The notes below the pieces were generated by a model. That model saw only the letters and a list, made by a program, of their open reading frames with translations, ran no database searches and had not been told where the DNA came from. DNA of 64,000 nucleotides, taken from Ditylenchus dipsaci. Its lineage: Eukaryota; Nematoda; Chromadorea; Rhabditida; Anguinidae. The DNA is taken from NCBI GenBank assembly GCA_004194705.1, contig SADC01000324.1, positions 1 through 64,000 on the forward strand. The letters are read 5' to 3'. The position numbers and the translations under genes were made by a program. Positions 45,841 to 57,339 of this stretch are shown here, one piece after another (position 1 is the first letter of the stretch; the number at the start of each line of letters is the position of its first letter).

Positions 45841-48078
45841 ATGAACATTTCACATACATGTTCTATATTATTCCTTGTGTTTGGTCACTTATTGTGGCCG
45901 GCCATTGCTGAATTACAGCCTTCCCTCGACCAAATACTAACATTCAATGCACCAGGCCCTTGGAACTTTGTGTTTCCTGAGAAGGATGTGCAAGATGCAT
46001 TTGAAATGATTAATGAATTTCGAAAAATTCGATTTAATTTGAACCCTTAGTTTGTTTTCTGAAAATTTTTACATCAAAGTGTAATGGAGTATTTTTTTAA
46101 CTATTTCAATGGGTCGAATTTAATTACCGTATTTCCTCTATTATAAGCCCCCTCAACTCCGAGGGTCTGTATCTCAACCCAGAAATTAAATTTTTCACGT
46201 CTGTTTATTGTGTTTTAACTATAGCAAGCTCTAATGAGATCAATCTTTATTTTTTGAGTACAGTCAAGTCTCGATATAAAATACATCCACGGGACCGGAC
46301 CAGGTGTATCTTATATCGAGGTGTATGTTGTATAGGGGGTATATTATATCGAGACTCGACTGTCAAATAAAGTCGATGAGGTTTTCTTGTTAGGCTTTGT
46401 TTAAAAGGGGATAGGCAAATTCAAAAAAGTACTTTTTGACTATTATTCGAAAAAAAGAGGTTATTTATCAAACAATACTATTTTTGACTAAAATACACTT
46501 TTGGCGCAAGTTTTTGTTTGGCCTTTTTCTTTATAATTATTTAGACTTTTTTAAAGTGAATACACCATCAGCTAGCCCTACAACTCGAGTTTATAACGAG
46601 ATATCATTTATTGCATCACCTTAGAAAATGATGAAAAATTAAGCAAATCAAAATTTTAATTTTTTTTCACACTTTTGGTTTTTTGTTTTGCACTTTTAAA
46701 TGAGATGTTGCAATGAATGACTAGAATCGCAGGGCTGCCTGATGGTCACTATTATAGAAAGGTAAGAAATTTAATGAGAAAAAGGCAAAACAGTAATAAA
46801 TAAAGTATCTCGTGATTATTGTCCCTCTAAAGCAAAAAAGGGTTTTGACGTAAAACTTCAAGAATGTAAAAGATGTTTCATATAGGTAAAGTTACGACTA
46901 TTTCTACAAGATCTACACGTGTAGCGCAGTGGGTTAGCTTCCCACTTTTTACGTTACAACAGAAGATGACAAATACCTGAAAATATAAAAACATTCAAGT
47001 ACAGATATCACCCATGTTTTATTTAAAGGACCATACTTGTTGATGAGAATTTGGCAAATTCAAATGCGCGCGGGACACTTTTTTTACTCCGAAAATTCTT
47101 TTTAATTATGTAGTGTTGGAATCTCAAAATAAAAAACAAAATTTATGTAAGTAGCCTATGTAGCTCAGTGGTATAGCAACGTGGTTTGGTGCATGTCGAT
47201 CTCAGGTTCGATTCCTGCATCTGCGCTATTATTTATGAACATTATTGTTAATATATAATAAATGATTAAAAAAAGTAATTTCGGAGTAAAAAAGTGTCCC
47301 GCGCGCACTTGAATTTGCCAAATTCCCATTCTCATCATCAAGTACTTTAAAGTTTAAACTGGGGTTGTGAAACCGATGACTAACCGCAAATTTGGTAAAA
47401 AACAGTCAAAATTAATGAAAGTGATTAGTGAGGGACAAAACTTTTCTTGTCGCCGAAAATCCTTTTTTTGTCGTCGAAATACTTTTTTGACTAAAAAAGT
47501 GTTTCGGCGACAAGAAAAGAGATTTTCGGCGACAAGAAAAAGTTTTTTCCCATTAGTGAGTCACCGGTGATCCACTGCGATTTTTGAAAAAACCGGTGAT
47601 TTCACAACCCTAGTTTAACCATAAAAATTTAACTTTTTAGAAGTGGGACAGCGCTCTTGTTGCAACACTAACGGCTGATAGCGCAGCTTATACTACCTCT
47701 AAAGAAGTGAACATTGGATTTGCTAAAAGTGGTATTTTTAGTTCTATTTGTACATTTCTGAATCCAATGATTTAGTTAATGGTGATCGAAAAGCATTTTT
47801 CTATGATGTACTCGGGAGCATATGGAATGCAACTGTGAGTGAGTGTCTGGCCTGTGAACCCACAAAAAACATATGTGAAAGCAAGCCTCAGTGTAATCTA
47901 CCCTCTGAAGTCAGTTTAATTTTTTTGTGATTCAGTGTAAATTATTTTCATTTCGTGGCTTATTTGTTCAGATTTTGAGCAATGATGCGCAAACCATTGG
48001 GTGCATATTGGTTTTAAAGAGAAAAGAAGCACAACCGCTAGGAATACAGCCCTTAACCGGCAAGTTGGTTTGCAAAAT
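45841..48078 (+). CDS. divergent CAP (SCP/TAPS) superfamily secreted protein, gene 1
   Basis: CAP proteins are secreted Cys-rich proteins, expanded in nematodes. Exon 1 (45841-46048) starts with a signal peptide (MNISHTCSILFLVFGHLLWP) and reaches DAFEMINEFRKIRFNL, like the first CAP helix with its N-x-x-R. Exon 2 from 47641 has KWDSALVATLTADSAAY (the CAP xWDxxLxxxA motif). 47742-47909 encodes FFYDVLGSIWNATVSECLAC, at the place of HYTQxVWxxTxxVGC. 47972-48078 has IGCILVLKR and LGIQPLTGKLVC, like the terminal Gly...C motif. The active-site His is not evident. A frame break near 47735-47745 has no clear intron, so this may be a pseudogene. A hAT transposon follows immediately; a last short exon may lie at 50784. 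Confidence 0.5.
46261..46362. mobile_element. short pogo-type MITE
   Basis: Ends CAGTCAAGTCTCGATATAA and TTATATCGAGACTCGACTG are inverted repeats; TA precedes the left end. 102 bp, in a CAP gene 1 intron. Confidence 0.6.
47027..47346. mobile_element. TTAA-flanked fold-back element with tRNA-like core
   Basis: TTAA lies on both sides (47023-47026, 47347-47350). Arms carry AATTTGGCAAATTCAA, GCGCGCGGGACAC and ACTCCGAAAATT and their complements. The loop holds a tRNA-like sequence (47152-47227). The start AGGACCATA matches the 1339 element. It sits in the CAP gene 1 intron before exon 2. Confidence 0.65.
47152..47227 (+). ncRNA. tRNA-like sequence (probable pseudogene/Pol III promoter)
   Basis: It has an A-box-like TAGCTCAGTGGT (47161-47172) and B-box GGTTCGATTCC (47205-47215), with a 4-5 bp T stem around TTCGATT. 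The acceptor stem pairs poorly (AGCCTAT against ATCTGCGCT) and the anticodon arm is not clear, so I do not call a functional tRNA. Confidence 0.45.
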
Positions 48079-48091
48079 GTATGCTTTTAAT

Positions 48092-50738
48092 TAGAGTTGT
48101 GAAACGAGAATTTGACCGGTCAATTCTGTCAATTCTGGTCAAATTTCGGTCAAAATAAAGATTTTGACCGCTTAAGTAAAAATCGGTCAAAATCTTTTAA
48201 TGTATTTTTCCGTAAATTGACAAGTTTTCTATCAGAGTATTTTTGTCAAAACACTTCGACTCATTTATTTAAAATTAAAATGTTTATCATATATCTTTTC
48301 AGCCATGTCCAACAAACTAAGCCTCTCTCATGGTGCTGGAACTATTTCGATCGAAAAAGAGGAAAAGGATGCAAGCGGAAAGCTATCGTTCGTCGGATAT
48401 TGGAGTTTTGCAACGCTCGATACGTCACACATGCTAATAGAATGGAGAAACATCTACAGGTTTTTTTAATTATTCTTATTTTTTATAAGTTTTATTTTTC
48501 AATATAGGAATGCAAAAAGGTTGGAGCCGAAGCAAGAAAGCAAATCAATCGTCTATTAAAGAAAACAACTGATGAGCCACCTAAGAAGATCAACAAGGAA
48601 TCAGAAGAGGACAGCGCAAGGCCGAGCACAGGGATCAGGAGCTTTTCGACAGCGTGGCAAGGAGGATCAGGAAGAGGCCGACATTCTTCTCACAAGGGTA
48701 AGCATTTAATCAGTTATTATATTTATGATTGTTTGTCTTTTAGGCACTCGTCACTGGCAACATTGCAGCGAATTCCTCGATAATCCATTCTTCAAGCAAT
48801 TTGTGGCCAAGCTCCGTCCTTCATACAAGCTACCGTCAAGGAGTACAAGTTTCCCAAGGTTCTCGTGCCAGCTGAATTCAATCGTGTCAAGGAATCTATG
48901 GATGTAGCCATCAACAAAGCCGATTTTCTCGCAGTTTCTTCCGATGGGTGGAGCGACATCAACACTAACAAGATAATCAATGTGGTGGTGCACACGCCGA
49001 AGCCTTACCTATACAACTCGATCGACACTAAAGAGGAAGTTCACGATGGTTGGTTCTTTTATTGACTTGACATTCTTGTATATGGTTATCTTCTTTAGGA
49101 AAGTATATCGCCAAAATTCTAGCCGAAGAGATTGAAGCGGTGGGCAAACACAAAGTCGTCGCCGTCGTCACCGATCATGCTGCTAATATGCGAAAAGCCT
49201 GGGAGATACTGGAGAAGGCCTATCCGTGATACTGTTCGAAGGGTGCAAAGCTCATATGCTCAATCTAGCTGCGAAGGACATATGCCAAAGAACAATGGTT
49301 GCGTTGAGAGTCAAATTCTGTCAAGATATCGTGAGGTTCTTCAGGTTTGTATTTTAGATTTCTTCTTTTCTTACATTTACTTTTAGAAAGTCAAAGCCAC
49401 AGAAGATCCTTTCAAAGATCCAGCTTGAGAAGATGGGTCGTCAACACATACTACAACTACCTATCGAGACTCGCTGGGAACTTACGCTAAGCTGATCAAT
49501 TCCATCATCGCCACGAATCGTGCCTCAAGGAAGCTATTTGGAATGCCGGAATCCAAGACAATCGTGTGCTCAAGCGGCAATCGGACGACATACGCCTTCT
49601 ACTCTGCAGTGACGAAGAATTTGGCCTGCTCTTAAGCAATCAGCAAAGTGATCACTCCACTGGCCGAAGCAATCAGGAAAATCGAGGGGAATGAAGTGAA
49701 CTCTAGGAGCGCCTACAAGACCATCAAGGATGCATTTGCTGAAGCGAAACGGGGAGTGAATGAAAGCGAGTTTGAATTCGGAAACGATATGATGGAGGTA
49801 TGGTTAACTGTTTTAGTACTTATTTTATCAAAAGTTTTTCAGCTCTTGGAAGATAGGGAAGAATTTGGCAGGACCGATGTCACATACTTGATGGATCTTA
49901 TGGAGCCAAGCAACCGAGGAGAGGGACTTACCAATGAAGAGAAGCAAGCTCTATCGAAATCCTAGCCAACAAGTTGAACAAGAATCCGGTCTTTGCAGGA
50001 AGCAGCAGCAGGTAGATATTGAATTGATAGTTGCATTGTAGAATACTCATTTTGTTTTAGTTAATGACAGAGTGGGGCAATGGCTAGCCAAACAGGAATC
50101 TTTGCCGAGGACAAGCGACGCTATGCCTGGGACGCGGTCAACACGATGGATGCTTTGACTTGGTGGACAGCCTTCTTCTCCGACACTCTTCTTTCCAAGG
50201 TGGCTCACTGCTCTCGAACATCCCAATATCAAGCGCAGCAACAGAAAGGAACTGGTCTCTCAGGGTGCAATTCACACAAGTATTCGAAACAGGTTGGTGG
50301 ATTTACAATGGAGGATTATCACTAATGTAGTTTGTTTAGATTGAAGGTCGATACACAAGCCAGCTCGTCTTCATCAAGCACAACCTACTTTTGGAATACG
50401 CCGATCTCTTCAAGCGGGGCAAGTAACAGTTGAGGAAGAATCAGATGATGAAGAACTATTTGAAAATGATTTCGAGTGTTTTGATGCAGGATGTTGATTG
50501 ATTGTTTATTTGTTTGCTTGATGTCAATAAAGCTTTTTGAGTGTAATTGAGCGTAGAATTGACACGGTTTGCAATTGACATGTCAATTGCACAACTCTAC
50601 GTTTGGCTGACCGATTGTTAGCGTTAATTAGCCGGCTAAGAGATTTTGACCGAATTTGACCGAAAAAATAGATTTTGACCGAGAATTTGACCGGTCAAAT
50701 TCTCGAAAAGATTTTGACTGGTCAAATTCACAACTCTA
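48092..50738 (+). mobile_element. hAT transposon, full length 2.65 kb
   Basis: Exact 8-bp TSD CTTTTAAT (48084-48091 and 50739-50746). Termini TAGAGTTGTG and CACAACTCTA. Subterminal repeats of TTGACCGGTCAA and GGTCAAAAT occur at both ends. It encodes a multi-exon hAT transposase on the plus strand. The insertion lies 13 bp after the end of a CAP gene 1 exon. The perfect TSD suggests it is recent compared with its neighbours. Confidence 0.9.
48300..50430 (+). CDS. hAT transposase with BED zinc finger
   Basis: Exons in order: about 48304-48459 with the BED finger (WNYFDRKR ... FCNARYVTHANRMEKHL), completed by the Cys at 48511; 48508-48700 (linker, KKTTDEPPKK); from about 48745, FLDNPFFKQFVAKLRPSYKLPSR; 48865-49046 with FLAVSSDGWSDINTNKI (first catalytic Asp); then KVVAVVTDHAANM (second Asp, about 49152-49190) and a CKAHMLNLAAKDI segment; 49648-49965; and a C-terminal dimerisation region with ALTWWTAFFSDTLL (about 50152-50195). 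Introns are short. Stops and frame changes near 48840, 49225 and 49430 suggest that the coding sequence is slightly damaged, though the element ends are intact. Confidence 0.8.
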
Positions 50739-51154
50739 CTTTTAATTGCCAAAAACTCATTAATTTCTTTCTCCAACTCACAGTCCACACTCGATGTAGG
50801 CACTCACCCACATCTTTTTTTTGAAAACTAAAGTTCTATACACCAATGTGTAGCTTGTTCCTATCTTTCTCCGAAGGGAGAAATACTATTAAATTAGAGT
50901 TAAAATTCAAACCTACAAAATGTTCATGGTTCCAAATGAGTTTTAAGTTCACACAGTTTTAATTTCGCCAGAAATTTAAAGGGGACTTCATATACGCATC
51001 ACCCTAGGTCACAGGTTCGACTACTACTGGCTGATAACCTTATTTTCTATCTTCTTTTTCACAAGTTTGGTGTCAAAATGATCCTGACACTGTTGGCTAT
51101 CTAATAAGACTATCAGCACAGGCTTTCACACTGAATGGAGCTTGTATCGGTTGC

Positions 51155-51850
51155 AGTATAGAATCCCCCACGCAGAGTGATCGGATGGAGGAGATAACTT
51201 CATATTTCAGATAACTTCATATTCGCGTTTTCATGAGAAAGGCGCGTGTTTTTTGATTCTGAGAAAAAAAGTTCGAACCACAGGGGGGGGGGGGGGGGTT
51301 ACTATGGTTTTTAGTCAAAATTTGAAAAATTTAAATTGGCGCCTTTTGAATTTTAAAGGATTAAGGGCTGTATTGGGAGGTGAAGGGAATAAAGGGGCCA
51401 CTTTTATGGCAGAACAATAGGAAAGTTTTCAACTGGGCCGTGGCAAAAAGAGACTCTATACGCATTTTTTGATCAGAGTGCTTATCGGAATCATGTCTAA
51501 GGTAAGTGAGTGCGCGCATCTCTGACTCTTAAGCCCCTGTGCCCCTTCGGGCTTAGCCCCAGTATTCAAAAGTATGTTCAACATCTTCTTGTTAGTGGCC
51601 CTCTATGATAAGTGGCCCCCTTTTATCCTTCCCTCCCAATACAGCCCTTATTCCCTAAAAATTCAAAAGGCGCCAATTTGAATTTTTCAAAATTTTGACT
51701 AAAAAACCATGATAAAAGCCTGTGGTTCGAACAATTTTTTTCTCTTAGAATCAAAAAAACACGTTGCTTTCTTATGAAATCGTGGTCGAGAAACACGAAT
51801 ATGAAGTTATCTCTTCCATCCGATCACTCTGCGTGGGGGGATTCTATACT
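51155..51850. mobile_element. fold-back element, GTATAGAATCCCC family
   Basis: Termini AGTATAGAATCCCCCACGCA and TGCGTGGGGGGATTCTATACT, followed by the inverted GAGTGATCGGATGGA. It shares internal GGGCTGTATTGGGAGG and AAGGTAAGTGAGTGCGC sequence with 23126-24012, so the two families exchanged or captured the same inner module. Confidence 0.6.
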
Positions 51851-52406
51851 CAAGCCCTTGTATCCAGGCTAAAATAGGCCGAATTCCAAAAATCGATCAT
51901 TTTAGGTATTTTATTTGACTGGGTTGGTTGATATTTTTTGTCTTTTTTTTCTAAAAATCACACTTTTTGTATACCAAAATGTAGGCCAAGATTCTGCGCT
52001 TTGATTTGACCTATCATACAGAGAAAAAGATAATATAAAGTTAGAGCTAGAATTTGGAAAACCTTCTACGATGTCCAACTCCATGACATCCTGCCCAGGA
52101 CTATCCGAGAATATTCGGTAGTATCCTGGAGCTGACGTTTTTCGCAATTTTAATTATTATTATTATTATTTTTAATAATATAATATATATTATTTGCAAC
52201 CTTACACTCAAAATGTAGCCCTGCTTCTTGGAGTCATTTTTAGTATAAGGTTGTATAAAATCATCCCAAAAAGTCAGTTCCTAAATAATACCGATATCCT
52301 ACCCCTCAATAGCACTCATTTCTTCCCGGAGCTAACCTTCGCTAGCTACCTTGCTTTTCCAAAGTGATCTTGTCCTCCATGAAATTCTGACTATAGAAAG
52401 TTACTA

Positions 52407-52668
52407 CCGTATTTACTGTATTAAGTCCCATGGGGAGTTATTTTTCAACCCTTAAAAAATCAGAAAAAAAAATATTTTGATTTTGAAATTTTTGGGTACT
52501 CAACCAAAATTTAAAAAATGGAATCAGGTAAACTCGCGGCAACTAAGAAAACGCAAAAAACAGATTTGCGAAATGTTCGCTCTAGGCTGAGATATAAGGT
52601 CCGTAGGGTGGGGACTTATAGAGGGTGGGGAGTTATTAGAGGGTGGGGAGTTAATACAGTAAATACGG
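52407..52668. mobile_element. TA-flanked MITE, CCGTATTT family
   Basis: Ends CCGTATTTACTGTATTAAGTC and the inverse TACAGTAAATACGG with TA on each side. Internal sequence closely follows the 40867-41107 copy (GGGAGTTATTTTTCAACCC). Confidence 0.65.
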
Positions 52669-53947
52669 TAAACGCGTTGACAAATAAATAAAATTGGTGG
52701 AGGCTCAGGCTATATAAAACTAAGTTTGTCATTTTGGCTAGTTTCCTTTCCTTTTAGTGGTCATTTGCCAAGAATCGCAGAATTGAGGCAGTTGATGACA
52801 GCAAAGTAGTGCTGAAATAGTTTCAATCGATTGCTCGATGAATTTTAGACGTAAAAGTTAGGGTCAAGTATTAAAAGTGCCGTTTTCTGCCCGTTTTTGC
52901 TTCTTCTGCCCGCTTTTTTTGAATTTTTTTTATTTTTTTTCATTCTGAGCTGCACTAGCTGCATACGAAATTTCCTAAGGAATCCGAATTTATTTACAGA
53001 ATTTCTAAAAAGCTCTTGGCTGCTGAGATGTGACTATTTATTGCACCCAAGAGATTGTTTTGCCCAAATTCTGCAAAGTGGCCGAAACTAGACAGCTAAG
53101 ATCTTTTTAGAAATTCTGTAAACAAATTCGGATTCCTTAGGAAATTTTGTATACTGGTGCGGCTAAGAATAAGAAAGATTCATCACAAGTTGGGGTTATT
53201 TTTGATCATTTTTAAAAAAGCGGGCAGAAAGAAGCAAAAACGGGCAGAAAAAAGCCAAAAGCGGGCAAAAAAAATTTATCCAAAAGTTAGTAAACTTACT
53301 AAAAAGGTAAATTAAAAACCCCAGAGGGACTTGAACTTTCGACAATAGGTGATGCGTATATAAAGTTCTAATAGTAGCCCATGGGCTACTATTAGAAAAA
53401 TACGGTAATTAACTTTACTAAATGATTTTAGAAATGTAGAGATGGAGGAGGTTAGAGGTTTAAAAATGATTTTGTTTAAATCCCGAAATCTCTGTGCTCC
53501 TAAAATTGGTCAGTGGAGTTCGATAGCTCGTTAATAACTTGGGGTACAGAGCTACATGCTAGTGCAATGAAAATATAACTAAAATAAAACTTCGAAGAAA
53601 AAGACTATTATAAATTTACTTGTATAATTCAGATTTCGACCCTACTATATAGAATACCCCCCCCCCAAAATCCGACCTTTTAAAACTTAAGTAAAAAGTA
53701 CCCAAATTCATGTCCCAGACCCCGGAAAATGTGCGCAAACTCTTCATTAGTCACAACTTCCGTACGCTGGCCTACCCCCAAGCCTAAGGGCTAAGCCTAA
53801 ACTTGTTGTTTGCAAGGGTAGTTACAGCAATTTTTAAAGGTCGGATTTTGGGGGGGGGGTGTATTCTATAGTAGCGCCAGATTTTCTAATGTGTAATTCA
53901 GTTATAGCCTATGCCCATTTACGTGCCATCATACCTATATTTTTCAG

Positions 53948-54415
53948 CAACCCTACAACCAGTGTTTTTCACATTCAACTACCCACAAAAACTTCTCCCA
54001 CCTTCAACAATTCCTCTGTTCCTGTTTCAGCGGATTACTATACTGGCAAAAGGAGAAAGCATCATCATAAACACCATAATGCCTATCCTTTCTCTAAAAT
54101 TCCAGTCAATGCTTTCATGAATGACTCCATACATTCAATGAACAATTCAAACACGCCCGCTAATGTGCCACTTGATGTAAATAGAATCGAAAGTTTGTAG
54201 AAAAATTAATATGTAAAAATGAGTGAATGAAAATTTTCAGACAATGGCTCTTTGCTCAACAAGACAACCGGTGAATCCATTAATCCTCTTCAGAATCAAC
54301 CATTTAATGGTGTTTCTGGTACTCCACCAATGATTTCTATAAAGAAACGAGATGTTATTCAAGTGCCATTGAGCAGAGATCATTATGAGAAGTTTTTGCA
54401 GATTAACCCTTCCAG
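53948..54415 (+). CDS. two exons of an unidentified gene, His/Asn-rich
   Basis: Exon 53948-54192 follows TTTTCAG, and exon 54241-54415 follows TTTTCAG. The intron of 48 bp is phase-compatible (phase 1) with a GTTTGT donor; the second exon ends at AG/GTTACT in phase 2. The product is polar: SSVPVSADYYTGKRRKHHHK, then NDSIHSMNNSNTPANVP, then RDVIQVPLSRDHYEKFLQIN. I recognise no domain. It might be the 5' part of the CAP-like gene 2 starting 1 kb downstream in the same orientation, but the connecting exon is missing from view. A possible continuation follows TTTCAG at 54509. Confidence 0.55.
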
Positions 54416-54579
54416 GTTACTTTTTTCTATTTTCTAGAATTTCATTCAGCGTAAACATTGAGCGGGTTTAGTTACATTTTTTCATTCCCCCCTTTTTCAA
54501 TTTCAGTGTCTTTGCATTTCAGAACACACGTTTGAAAACATCCCAACATGCGCTGGTCTACCCGCGTCCAAAGCTTTGT

Positions 54580-55290
54580 CTAACAAGCGACCCACCGGGG
54601 GTGTCATTTTGAGGACCCTATCGCGGGAATTTTCATTGCATATTCTTATAGAGCATGTAATATTTCCTAGTAAAACTTTCCCCATGAGACGATATTACCA
54701 CCATATAGTAGTACAAAAATCAAATCAAAGTTATGAAATGACCATGATAGGGGTGCCATGGTTTTTTTTAATTTTCACTCAATTTCTTTTGTTCACAAAT
54801 TTTTATTGTTAAGTTTTATTCATTTGGTACTCAGAATGATTACTAGAGTCTAGCAAACATTTTGTAGTAAAAAATCTTTAAGTTCATACAGAAAAAATTC
54901 AGAAATAAGCAAAAGCAGGTCAAGTAACATAGTTTTAGAACGATTAGGTCACGTAAAACGCTGTTATGTGACTTGGATTTGCTGGTCTTGAATTTTTTTA
55001 TATAAACTTGTTGAGTCTTCATTACTAAAATGTTTGCTAGCCTCTAGCAATCATTTTGAGTACAAAATGCATAAAACTTAACAATAAAAATTTTGTGAAC
55101 AAAAGAAAATGAGTGAAAATTTAAAAAAAACCATGGCACCCGTATCATGGTCATTTCATAACTTTGATTTGATTTTTGTACTACTTATTGTGGTAATATC
55201 GCCTCATGGAAAAGTATAACATGCTTTACAAAAATATGCAATAAAAATTTAAAAAAAAAATGACATCCCGGGAGGGTCCTTTCAAGGACT
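54580..55290. mobile_element. fold-back element
   Basis: The outer ends GACCCACCGGGGGTGTCATTTT and AAAATGACATCCCGGGAGGGTC are inverted, and inner arms (ACCATGATAGGGGTGCCATGG near 54743; CCATGGCACCCGTATCATGGT near 55132) are strongly complementary. The AT-rich loop contains another inverted repeat around GCTAGACTC/GAGTCTAGC. It separates the two exons at 53948-54415 from CAP gene 2. Confidence 0.55.
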
Positions 55291-55471
55291 CCCTTGTAAG
55301 TTAAAATATTTAAAGAAATTAAAAGATTGAAATAGTCGAAAAAGATACTAAAAAATAAAAAGGCGCGAGTTTGAAAGATGCCGCGAAAATTGCTAAAAAA
55401 TAATTACACTAGGCAGGAATCAAACTATAGTTTGTTTGGCTCAAGATTAAAAAACACTCACTTATTTTTAG

Positions 55472-57168
55472 GGCTGGGAGCTGGTTAATTCTATAAATAT
55501 TAGTCGAGCAGCGGTCTCCAAACGTAGATTAAGTCTTCCCTCTTCCAAATGGATGAACATGTTGAATTGGAGTGACGACTTGGCCAAAGAAGCACTCCAA
55601 AACTGAAGTCCAAGTCTAGACATCATTACATTGAGGTGATTGATCTGCAATTCATTGAAATGCTCCCAGATTACGCCAATAGTGAGTTTTTCATCGACTT
55701 ATTTGACTCAATGGTATTCACTGTTTAAGGACCAGCTGAACTAAAGTTCAAGGACATGGCTATTGAGCTGGGTGAGACATCTTGTTGATCGAATCAAAAT
55801 GTTTCACATTATTTAGAACCTCCAAAATTTGCTGATGTGGCTAGTAAAGCAGTACTTTAAAAAGTTTGCGAATGGAGGACTTAGATGCAGCAAAAATAAT
55901 TGTCGTGCTAACTGTAGAAAACGACACGGGACAGAGTGCTATGCTTTTGAGGTACGTCTTTGCAGAAATGTCTAAGATAAATACACAAAAAAGTTTTAGC
56001 TAATACATGACCAAGCTGAAAATATCGGATGCGCCGTAAAATTTCATAAAGAAGGTGGACCAATACTTCAGGCAGACCTGACATGTGTTTGTAAGTACAG
56101 TCAAACCTCGATATAACGACACCCCCAAAAGTTCGTTCCCGCCCAGGGTCCGACACTTTTTTCAACCCAATTTTTAAATGTCTTTGTCAGTTCTGTTTTT
56201 ACAGTCTGGTACCAAATATCATGAGGATTACGATTTTGCCGATCGTTTTTGAACGGAGAATAAATTTTAGGTTAAAAAAAGTCAAAACTCGATATAACGA
56301 CACTCTTTTTTGAAAACAGGGTACTTGTGCTGTTTAGACCCCCCCCCCATTTTTTGGTTGTGAATGTTTTTTTATGTTTTAAGCAGAATGTTTTATAGTC
56401 CCATTTAATATCAATTATCGTTATGGAAATGTTCATTCAGTCCATCAAAACTATATATGAAAAGCTATGAAAAGTTCAAGCGTCGACATAAGTATGAATA
56501 TGGTACACATCGATCTGTCTTCCGTAGCTATGTATCTGATTTCGTTTGGCGTAGAAAGTTCAATGGAGATGATATTTTGTTTCATTTGTGGTCGCAAATT
56601 GTATCGTTATATGAATGTGAATAAAGTTTTTGATGTTTGCATGTACTTTAGAAAATTTGTGGGGGGTTCTAAACAGCACAAGTACCGAAAACAGTTGTCG
56701 TTATATCGAGTTTTGACTTTTTTAACCTAAAATTATTCTCCGTTCAAAAAACGATAGGCAAAATCGTAATCCTGACGATATTTGGGACCGACTGTAAAGA
56801 CAGAAACTGACAAAAACATTCAAAATTGGGTTGAAAATAGTGTCGGACCCTAGGGAACGAACTTTTGGGGGTGTCGTTATATCGAGGTTGACTGTATAAA
56901 ATTTTGGAAGAAGGTAATTTTTGCTACAATTTAGGGGTGACTCAATGGATCACGGAGGTAAACCATACTTCATGAAAGTCAAGTAAGACATTTATTCTAC
57001 TTTTAGGTTTGATTATTTACAAAGTGGGTGATGCATGCAGACTGCAAAACTAGTTGTGACAAAAATCTGAAGCTGTGTGTCTCTGAAAAACACGCTGCAG
57101 AATGGCAAGAACAAATATTCTTGGCAACAAGCTCCAACCTCAGGATAAGAAGAGTCACGGGACAGTGA
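55472..57168 (+). pseudogene. divergent CAP superfamily gene 2, exon-structured, frame breaks
   Basis: Exons in order: 55472-55681 (ELVNSINISRAAV and MNMLNWSDDLAKEAL, the CAP helix-1 N-x-x-R and WSxxLAxxA motifs; TGA at 55604, then a shifted frame to LPDYAN); 55730-55771; 55817 to 55951 (TAA at 55858, then a shifted frame with C-rich LRCSKNNCRANCRKRHGTEC); 56000-56090 (AENIGCAVKFH, the VGCA motif); about 56936-56979 (GDSMDHGGKPYF, like the Tyr-x-Pro-Gly-Asn...pY motif); 57007-57168 (KTSCDKNLKLC, a hinge-type Cys cluster). Most junctions are phase-compatible, but at least three frameshifts are needed. Either a decaying gene or sequence errors. A pogo-like element sits in the fourth intron. Confidence 0.5.
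56098..56894. mobile_element. pogo-type fold-back element
   Basis: TA duplication (56096-56097, 56895-56896) with termini CAGTCAAACCTCGATATAACG and CGTTATATCGAGGTTGACTG. A second inner pair of the same motif (ACTCGATATAACGACA at about 56287; its complement at about 56700) and long complementary arms (TACTTGTGCTGTTTAGA) make almost the whole element a hairpin. No transposase. Confidence 0.75.
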
Positions 57169-57339
57169 GAACCCATTTCTAAGCTTTTAACCATTATATC
57201 ACACATATTCTTCACTGTCTTATTAAAAGACTATACAGAAGCTAATAGTGACGAGGACAACCACATTTATTCTACACCTTTACATCGCATACATACAACG
57301 ATTTTTAAACAATATTTACACCTAACAGTTTTCTTCACC

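Larger units (their letters stand above)
50747..53947. other. intergenic stretch of repeats
   Basis: A possible last CAP gene 1 exon lies at 50784-50799 after CTCCAACTCACAG. The rest is repeats: SINE-like copy 2 (about 50985-51125); a CTATAGAATCCCC fold-back at 51155-51850; a CCGTATTT MITE at 52407-52668; a fold-back with TGCCCGCTTTT ends at about 52880-53275; a tRNA-like B-box relic on the minus strand near 53340; and a third CTATAGAATACCCC fold-back at 53643-53875. No gene is supported. Confidence 0.55.

Noticed and set aside
47152..47227. Functional tRNA gene
   Set aside because: A and B boxes are present, but the acceptor stem does not pair and the anticodon arm is unclear; it lies in the loop of a TTAA fold-back.
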